DNA of 11,290 nucleotides from contig DAOUGD010000047.1 of NCBI GenBank assembly GCA_034429475.1, positions 1 to 11,290 of the forward strand. Direction: 5' to 3'. The position numbers were made by a program, and so were the translations under genes. This document shows, piece by piece, positions 1 to 4,864 of the stretch; the stretch's first letter is position 1, and each line of letters begins with the position of its first letter. This stretch comes from JAKQHY01 sp034429475 (lineage in GTDB: Bacteria > Chloroflexota > Anaerolineae > B4-G1 > SLSP01). The notes under the pieces were generated by a model, which did not search any database, was not told the origin of the DNA, and saw nothing but the letters and a program-made list of their open reading frames with translations.

Positions 1-123
1 GCTGCGCCCGCCCACGAAAAAACACTCCCCCGAAAGCGACTTCAGCCGCAAGGCTCGGCCTGGTGGCGCATCGTCGCCATAATTTTCGGATAGGTTCTTA
101 AGGGACTTTTCAAGGAAGGCATT
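1..123 (+). other. Unresolved left edge and leader of the transporter gene
   Basis: No gene can be assigned here with certainty. All three plus-strand frames are open from base 1 until stops at about 80-82, 91-93 and 99-101, so the 3' end of an upstream gene may be present. The frame ending with TAG at 91-93 finishes in a hydrophobic tail (AWWRIVAIIFG) after a basic stretch, which is the most protein-like of the three, but 30 residues are too few to name a family. Bases 94-123 are the leader of the next gene, with a purine-rich Shine-Dalgarno AAGGAAGG at 112-119. No convincing promoter was seen. Confidence 0.3.
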
Positions 124-1428
124 ATGATGGCAGAGAAAAAAATTCTTGACCGCCGCCTGGTGGTCGTTGGGGCCTTATTGATTCAATTGTGTCTGGGCGC
201 GATTTACGCCTGGAGTGTGTTTACGCCGGAGTTACAAAAAGAGCCATTCAATTTCACCAGCACGCAGACACAGACGATATTTTCCGTGTCTCTGGCTACC
301 TTTGCCATTGTGATGGTGTTAGCGGGGCGTTGGCAGGCCAAATCCGGGCCGCGCATCGTGGCGTTGACCGGCGGCGCGGTGTTGGGGGCGGGCTACATCC
401 TCGCCGGGTTGTTCGGACAGAGCTTCTGGGCGCAGGTGATCTTCATCGGGTTGGTGGGCGGCGCCGGCATCGGTCTGGCCTACGTCTGCCCCATTGCCGT
501 CGGCGTGAAGTGGTATCCCGACAAGAAAGGCCTCATCACCGGCCTGGGCGTCGCCGGGTTTGGTTTCGGCGCGCTGATCTGGATTTATCTGGCCGGCAAC
601 TGGGGACATTTGCTGAACCTGGGAGTTCTCAAAGTCTTTTTAATCTACGGAATTATTTTTGCCGTGGCCGTGATCGGCGGCTCAACCTGGATGGTGAATC
701 CGCCCGACGGGTACGCGCCCAAAGGTTGGAAAGCGCCGCAGCCCGCCGGTAAGGGCAAGGGCAAGGGCAAAGCGGACGTCAAGGTGGACTACCAGCCCAA
801 AGAAATGCTGCGGATGCTCCCCTTCTGGGCCACCTGGGCCATGTTCATCTTCTCCAGCATGGCCGGACTAATGACGATTGGCAACATCAAGTTTTTTGGC
901 ATTGACGCACTGCAAGAACGCGCCGGCCTGACGCCTGACGCGGCCAGCGCAGTCGCCGGCACGGCGATGGCGGTGTTCTATTCGCTCGCCAACGGCATCG
1001 GGCGCATCGTTTGGGGGATGGTGGCCGACAAAATCGGTTACAAACTGTCACTGGTCATCATGTGCGCGGTGCAGGGTGTGGTCATGCTGTTGTTCTTCTT
1101 GATGGGCGGCGCGCCGGTGTTGCTGTACCTGGCGGCGACCTTGATCGGCTTCAACTTTGGCGGCAACTTCGCGCTCTTCCCGCTGGCAACGTCGGACATG
1201 TTCGGCGCCAAGAACCTGGGCCTCAACTACGGGTGGGTCTTCACCGCCTACGGCGTCGGCGGCATCGTCGGACCGATCCTGGCCGGGGCCTTGCGTGACG
1301 CCAGCCTCAAAAGTGGGACCGGCCTGCAAGGTTGGCTTGTAGTCTTTACGATCTGTGGTATAGCTTGTCTAGTAGCGGCGGTCATTGGTTGGTTTGTCAA
1401 ACCGCCGCAGGCAATGAAAACCGCTTAG
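124..1428 (+). CDS. OFA-family MFS transporter (oxalate/formate/lactate-type carboxylate carrier)
   Basis: A 434-residue membrane protein of the major facilitator superfamily, with the hydrophobic pattern expected for 12 transmembrane helices in two halves. The first helix reads LLIQLCLGAIYAWSVFTPEL, which is typical of the oxalate:formate antiporter (OFA) group. The glycine-rich segment near residues 112-150 (GGAGIGLAYVCPIAVGVKWY) and NGIGRIVWGMVADKIG in the second half also fit. Family members carry small monocarboxylates or dicarboxylates such as oxalate/formate, lactate or pyruvate, and the substrate cannot be fixed from sequence. The genes that follow handle acyl-CoA and acetate chemistry, so a short-chain acid is a reasonable guess. 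The central cytoplasmic loop holds a lysine-glycine tandem (GKGKGKGK, about residues 210-217) encoded by a hexanucleotide repeat. ATG 124 is 4 bases after AAGGAAGG; ATG 127 is an alternative. Three different stop codons follow each other in frame at 1426-1434. Confidence 0.9.
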   Translation: MMAEKKILDRRLVVVGALLIQLCLGAIYAWSVFTPELQKEPFNFTSTQTQTIFSVSLATFAIVMVLAGRWQAKSGPRIVALTGGAVLGAGYILAGLFGQSFWAQVIFIGLVGGAGIGLAYVCPIAVGVKWYPDKKGLITGLGVAGFGFGALIWIYLAGNWGHLLNLGVLKVFLIYGIIFAVAVIGGSTWMVNPPDGYAPKGWKAPQPAGKGKGKGKADVKVDYQPKEMLRMLPFWATWAMFIFSSMAGLMTIGNIKFFGIDALQERAGLTPDAASAVAGTAMAVFYSLANGIGRIVWGMVADKIGYKLSLVIMCAVQGVVMLLFFLMGGAPVLLYLAATLIGFNFGGNFALFPLATSDMFGAKNLGLNYGWVFTAYGVGGIVGPILAGALRDASLKSGTGLQGWLVVFTICGIACLVAAVIGWFVKPPQAMKTA

Positions 1429-1443
1429 TGATAAAGAGAAATC

Positions 1444-1471
1444 AGTGATCGGGGATTGGAAATTGGTACTC
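1444..1471 (+). repeat. Short degenerate heptamer array A
   Basis: Four consecutive 7-base units with a similar GG-plus-ATT shape (for example GGGGATT then GGAAATT) lie just behind the transporter stop codons. They share period and style with the longer arrays at 1585, 3546, 4674 and 4751. The array is short and degenerate, so alone it would be weak. It is listed because the same 7-base period recurs in every gap of this gene cluster. Confidence 0.45.
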
Positions 1472-1494
1472 AACAACCATAACCAGTAAGGCCG

Positions 1495-1573
1495 TTCCAG
1501 AATTTAAATCATCCCAAAATCAACGAAATTTCCGGGGAAATAGGCGGTTTTTGGGATGATTATTTTTCTGGAA
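1495..1573. terminator. Long imperfect palindrome, possible terminator or mobile-repeat remnant
   Basis: A nested inverted repeat. The outer arms are TTCCAGAA (1495-1502) and TTCTGGAA (1566-1573). Inside a 4x4 mismatch, AATCATCCCAAAA (1507-1519) pairs perfectly over 13 bp with 1549-1561. An inner ATTTC/GAAAT stem (1528-1532 with 1537-1541) caps it with a CGGG loop. The T-rich stretch 1560-1567 after the 13-bp arm would suit a rho-independent terminator for the transporter gene. The roughly 29-base region between the main arms is longer than in a classical terminator. The whole could instead be a small non-autonomous palindromic repeat. Confidence 0.55.
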
Positions 1574-1584
1574 TCGCCTAACCG

Positions 1585-1626
1585 ATTTCCCTGTACCCAT
1601 TTCCCATTATCCATTTCTCATTACCT
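1585..1626 (+). repeat. Heptamer array B upstream of the CoA-transferase gene
   Basis: Six exact 7-base units without a phase break, alternating ATTTCCC-like and ATTACCT-like words: ATTTCCC at 1585 and 1599, ATTATCC at 1606, ATTTCTC at 1613, ATTACCT at 1620, and one divergent unit TGTACCC at 1592. The array ends 11 bases before the AAGGAG ribosome site (1638-1643) of the next gene. Related words are found at 3546-3578 and 4807-4834. Confidence 0.75.
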
Positions 1627-1653
1627 TTTACGATACAAAGGAGATGATCGTTT

Positions 1654-3546
1654 ATGCCAGTTATGGCGAATTGGAACAAATTGTATACAGAACGTAAGGC
1701 CAGCGCGCGGGATGCGCTGGCGAAGATTCGGAGCGGCAACCGCGTCTTTCTCGGCCCAGGGTGCGGCGTTCCGCAGCACTTGCTAGAAGAATTGGTTAAG
1801 CTGGGCGGAGAGGGCAATCGCCTGAACGACGTCGAAATCGTCCACATGCTCACGCTGGGTTCGGCTCCGCACGCCATCAAGGCTTATGACCGGCATTTCC
1901 GCCACAACTCCTTGTTCGTGGGGCCAGGAGTGCGCGCTGCCGTGGCCGAGGGGTTGGCCGACTACACGCCGATTTTCCTTTCCGAAATTCCAGGACTGTT
2001 TTACAGCGGGCGGATGCCGTTGGATGTGGCGCTGATTCAGGTCACACCGCCGGACAAATTCGGGTTCTGTTCATTGGGCGTGTCGGTGGAAGCGGTCAAG
2101 GCCGCCGCCGAAACCGCCGGACTGGTGATCGCGCAGGTGAACCCACAGATGCCGCGCACGCTGGGCAACAGCTTCATCCACGTGGAGGATATTGACTATC
2201 TGGTGGAGTATGACGAGCCGTTGTTGGAGTATCATTCTGTCACGCCGGACGCCGTCGCCTTGCAGATCGCGCGCCACGTCACGCGCCTGGTCGAAAACGG
2301 CTCCACCATCCAGGTGGGTATCGGTTCAGTACCGAATGCGATCCTCTACGGCTTGATGGACAAGAAAGACCTGGGCGTGCATACAGAGATGTTCTCCGAT
2401 GGGCTGATTGACCTGATTGAAGCCGGTGTGGTGACCAATGCGCGTAAGAACTACTATAAGGGCAAAATTATCGCGACCTTCTGCGTGGGCACGCGGCGGC
2501 TCTACGATTACGTGGACAACAACCCCATCTTTGAGTTCCATCCGGTGGATTACAGTTCGCTGCCTTCCAACATCGCCAAGAACGAGAAGATGGTGGCGAT
2601 CAACACGGCTTTGCAGGTAGACATCACCGGACAGGTGTGCGCGGACTCGCTAGGTCATCAAATTTACAGCGGCATCGGCGGGCAGGCCGACTTCATGCGC
2701 GGCGCTTCGATGTCGCGCCAGGGAAAGCCTATCATTGCGATCCCTTCCACGGCGGAAACGCCCAACGGTACAGTTTCCCGCATTGTTCCCGCGTTGAGCG
2801 AAGGCGCCGGCGTGACCACGACGCGCGGCAACGTCCACTACATCGCCACCGAGTACGGCGTGGCCTATCTGCACGGCAAGAGCCTGCGGGAACGCGCCGT
2901 GGCGCTCATCCAGATCGCCCACCCGCAATTCCGCGAGCAATTGCTGGCCGAAGCCAAGAAGATGAAGTACCTCTACGAAGACCAGATCATCCCCGAAACC
3001 ATTTACCCCGTGGAAATGGAACACTCCGAGCGTTTCGGCGACCTGGACCTGTTCTTCCGCCCGGTCAAACCGAGCGACGAGCGGTTGTTCCAGGAGTACC
3101 TCTACAAGTTGTCGGAACGTTCCGTGTACCTGCGTTTCTTCCAGGTGCGCCGCGACTTCCCGCACGAGCTGGCGCAGGAGATGGTGGCCGCCGATTACGA
3201 CCGGCACATGGGCATCGTGGGAACGTTGGGCACATCGGATACGGCGCCCATCGTGGCCGCCGGACACTGGATGATGGACTACAACGAGAATATGGCCGAG
3301 GTCGCTTTCTCTGTGAGCGACGACTATCAGCGACGGGGGATCGGGTCCCACTTGCTGCACTTCCTGATGCGCGTCGCGCGGGAGCGACGCATTCATGGGT
3401 TCCGCGCCAACGTTATTGCCGGCAACATGGCGATGATGCGAGTTTTCCAGCGGAGCGGCTGCATTTTGCATACCGAATACGAAGGCGGCGAAATCACCCT
3501 GTCGTTCCGATTTGACGAAAAAGTTGAGGGGCGCGCGCGCCACTAA
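1654..3546 (+). CDS. Acetyl-CoA hydrolase/CoA-transferase with C-terminal GNAT domain
   Basis: A 630-residue fusion protein. Residues 1 to about 440 form the two-domain acetyl-CoA hydrolase/transferase fold (Cat1/4-hydroxybutyrate CoA-transferase type). HTEMFSDG at 243-250 places the likely CoA-thioester-forming glutamate at E245, and GIGGQADF at 340-347 is the conserved glycine-rich segment. From about residue 465 to 620 comes a GNAT acyltransferase domain, with the acetyl-CoA pyrophosphate loop QRRGIG at 559-564. The first half should move CoA between carboxylates or hydrolyse acetyl-CoA. The GNAT half should transfer an acetyl group from acetyl-CoA to an amine, perhaps a protein lysine, but its target is unknown. 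ATG 1654 has AAGGAG 10 bases upstream; ATG 1663 in the same frame is a weaker alternative. The gene lies in a cluster with an ADP-forming acyl-CoA synthetase. The hydrolase/transferase assignment is solid; the substrate is not. Confidence 0.9.
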   Translation: MPVMANWNKLYTERKASARDALAKIRSGNRVFLGPGCGVPQHLLEELVKLGGEGNRLNDVEIVHMLTLGSAPHAIKAYDRHFRHNSLFVGPGVRAAVAEGLADYTPIFLSEIPGLFYSGRMPLDVALIQVTPPDKFGFCSLGVSVEAVKAAAETAGLVIAQVNPQMPRTLGNSFIHVEDIDYLVEYDEPLLEYHSVTPDAVALQIARHVTRLVENGSTIQVGIGSVPNAILYGLMDKKDLGVHTEMFSDGLIDLIEAGVVTNARKNYYKGKIIATFCVGTRRLYDYVDNNPIFEFHPVDYSSLPSNIAKNEKMVAINTALQVDITGQVCADSLGHQIYSGIGGQADFMRGASMSRQGKPIIAIPSTAETPNGTVSRIVPALSEGAGVTTTRGNVHYIATEYGVAYLHGKSLRERAVALIQIAHPQFREQLLAEAKKMKYLYEDQIIPETIYPVEMEHSERFGDLDLFFRPVKPSDERLFQEYLYKLSERSVYLRFFQVRRDFPHELAQEMVAADYDRHMGIVGTLGTSDTAPIVAAGHWMMDYNENMAEVAFSVSDDYQRRGIGSHLLHFLMRVARERRIHGFRANVIAGNMAMMRVFQRSGCILHTEYEGGEITLSFRFDEKVEGRARH

Positions 3547-3578
3547 TTACCCATTTCCCATTTCTCATGACCATTTCC
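3546..3578 (+). repeat. Heptamer array C in the CoA-transferase/DRTGG gap
   Basis: ATTACCC (3546-3552), ATTTCCC (3553-3559) and ATTTCTC (3560-3566) follow in strict 7-base phase, then two shortened units ATGACC and ATTTCC. The first base of the array is the last A of the TAA stop of the preceding gene. The array runs right up to the GAGGAGG ribosome site, so the 44-base intergenic gap is almost wholly repeat. Confidence 0.7.
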
Positions 3579-3594
3579 GAGGAGGGACTTGTGA
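3579..3594 (+). promoter_or_regulatory. Ribosome binding site that fixes a GTG start
   Basis: GAGGAGG at 3579-3585 sits 5 bases before GTG 3591. The in-frame ATG at 3567 has only repeat sequence upstream and would place the Shine-Dalgarno inside the coding region. GTG 3591 is therefore the better start, and the protein then opens MKALYITSVQ, as is usual for this family. Confidence 0.8.
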
Positions 3595-4673
3595 AAGCAT
3601 TGTATATCACCTCAGTACAACGGTTCAGCGGCAAGACGGCGTTCTGTTTGGCGCTGGGGCAGCGTCTTCAAAAGGCGGGTTACAAAGTCGGTTACTTCAA
3701 GCCGGTTTCCACCTATCCCTGGGAACCACTGCCAGGTCGAGCCTATGACGAGGATGCTACGTTCATTCGCCGCATCTTAAATCTGGAGGATCCCCTGGCG
3801 GCCATGGTGGGCGTGGTGTTGGCGCCCTCGATGGTGCAGGAATTGCGTTGCGGCTGCATTGACCGCGACCTGATGCCGCAAATTGAGGCCGCTTACCGGC
3901 GGATCATGGTCGGCAAAGACATCATGCTGGTCGAGGGCGGCGCGTCGCTGCGCGAAGGGCTGAGCCTGGAAGTGGACCCCGTGGCGGTCGCCAACCGGCT
4001 GGATTTGCCGGTGCTGGCGATGCTCCGCTACCGCAACCCGGTGAGTATGGGCGACGCCTGTGTGGATGCTTACCGGCAATTGGGAAAGCGGCTGATCGGG
4101 TTAGCTATCAACGCCGTGCCCGAAGCGGATTTGCCGGGCCTGCAAGAGTGCTTCTCGTGTATGGAAGGGCGTGGTATCCCGACGATGGGGGTGCTGCCGC
4201 TGCGCGAACAGTTGCAGGCCATCAGCGTCGGCGAGATTGCCGAAGTCCTGGAAGCCGAATTCCTGGCCTGCGCCGACAAAAAAGACGTGTTAGTCGAGAA
4301 CTTGATGGTCGGCGCGATGAGCGCGGAGCAGGCGCTGCCCCGGATGCGCCGCATCCCCGGCACGAAGGCGGTTATCACTGGCGGCGACCGCGCCGACATC
4401 CAACTGGCCTCGCTGGAAACGGCGACGCAGTGCCTCATCCTCACCGGTCACCTGCGCCCGGTGCCGGAAGTGCTGCGCCGCGCCGAGGAGGTCGGTGTGC
4501 CGGTGCTGTTGGTGCGCAAGAACACGATGGAAACCGTGGACGCCATTGACGACATCTTCGGCAAGACGCGCCTGGGGCAGACGGTCAAGTTAGAGCAGTT
4601 CGAGACGATGTTGGAAGAACATTTCGACTTCGAGCGCCTGTATCAAAGCTTAGGACTAGACGTCACAGGCTAA
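3591..4673 (+). CDS. BioD-like P-loop protein with DRTGG domain ('phosphotransacetylase family')
   Basis: 360 residues from GTG 3591. The N-terminal half resembles the dethiobiotin-synthetase-like P-loop fold that also forms the N-terminus of long phosphotransacetylases. It has a Walker-A-like SVQRFSGKT loop with K15 and T16, followed by KAGYKVGYFKPVS. The C-terminal half carries a DRTGG domain with ITGGDRAD at 262-269. The catalytic phosphotransacetylase (PTA_PTB) domain is absent, so the common database name should not be read as an enzyme activity. The family often neighbours acyl-CoA synthetases, and a sensing or regulatory role in acetyl-CoA metabolism is likely but unproven. The gene is 44 bases after the CoA-transferase and 188 bases before the ADP-forming ligase, on the same strand. 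Nothing suggests a frameshift or truncation. Confidence 0.85.
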   Translation: MKALYITSVQRFSGKTAFCLALGQRLQKAGYKVGYFKPVSTYPWEPLPGRAYDEDATFIRRILNLEDPLAAMVGVVLAPSMVQELRCGCIDRDLMPQIEAAYRRIMVGKDIMLVEGGASLREGLSLEVDPVAVANRLDLPVLAMLRYRNPVSMGDACVDAYRQLGKRLIGLAINAVPEADLPGLQECFSCMEGRGIPTMGVLPLREQLQAISVGEIAEVLEAEFLACADKKDVLVENLMVGAMSAEQALPRMRRIPGTKAVITGGDRADIQLASLETATQCLILTGHLRPVPEVLRRAEEVGVPVLLVRKNTMETVDAIDDIFGKTRLGQTVKLEQFETMLEEHFDFERLYQSLGLDVTG

Positions 4674-4737
4674 AAGTTACAAGTTAAACGTGGCAAGTTG
4701 AAAGTTGCAAGTTATAATCTCTATAACTTGCAACTTT
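4674..4737 (+). repeat. Heptamer array D ending in a 16-bp hairpin
   Basis: Six 7-base units with AAGTT cores (AAGTTAC at 4674, AAGTTAA at 4681, a divergent ACGTGGC at 4688, AAGTTGA at 4695, AAGTTGC at 4702, AAGTTAT at 4709) start inside the TAA stop of the DRTGG gene. The last units are repeated inverted: 4701-4716 pairs perfectly with 4722-4737 around the 5-base loop ATCTC. The run of T after the stem (4735-4745, broken by GC) makes a weak rho-independent terminator possible. Word content differs from arrays B, C and E but the period is the same. Confidence 0.7.
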
Positions 4738-4750
4738 TGCTTTTATGAAC

Positions 4751-4834
4751 GGAAATCGGAAATGGGTGAATGGTAATGCGTAATGGGAAATGAGTAACGA
4801 GTTACTCATTTCCCATTACGCATTTCTCATTACT
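4751..4834. repeat. Heptamer array E with a perfect 24-bp inverted repeat
   Basis: Twelve 7-base units run from 4751 to 4834 without losing phase. The first half uses GGAAATG/GGTAATG-like words and the second half uses CATTTCC/CATTACG-like words, their complements. Bases 4775-4798 are the exact reverse complement of 4801-4824, with only GA between, so the region can form a tall hairpin or cruciform. It lies 13 bases upstream of the GAGGAGG site of the ADP-forming ligase gene. Confidence 0.8.
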
Positions 4835-4846
4835 TTATGACTACTT

Positions 4847-4864
4847 TGAGGAGGCCTCATCGTG
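4847..4864 (+). promoter_or_regulatory. Ribosome binding site and GTG start of the ligase gene
   Basis: GAGGAGG at 4848-4854 is 7 bases before GTG 4862. An in-frame TGA at 4847-4849, partly within the Shine-Dalgarno, excludes any start further upstream in this frame. GTG 4862 therefore stands as the start. Confidence 0.85.

Noticed and set aside
2650..3543. Minus-strand open frame opposite the CoA-transferase/GNAT gene
   Set aside because: Shadow of the real gene: it has no ribosome site and no recognisable domain.
1444..4834. CRISPR-like array
   Set aside because: The units are 7 bases and directly contiguous, with no constant repeat of 23-50 bases, no spacers and no cas gene.
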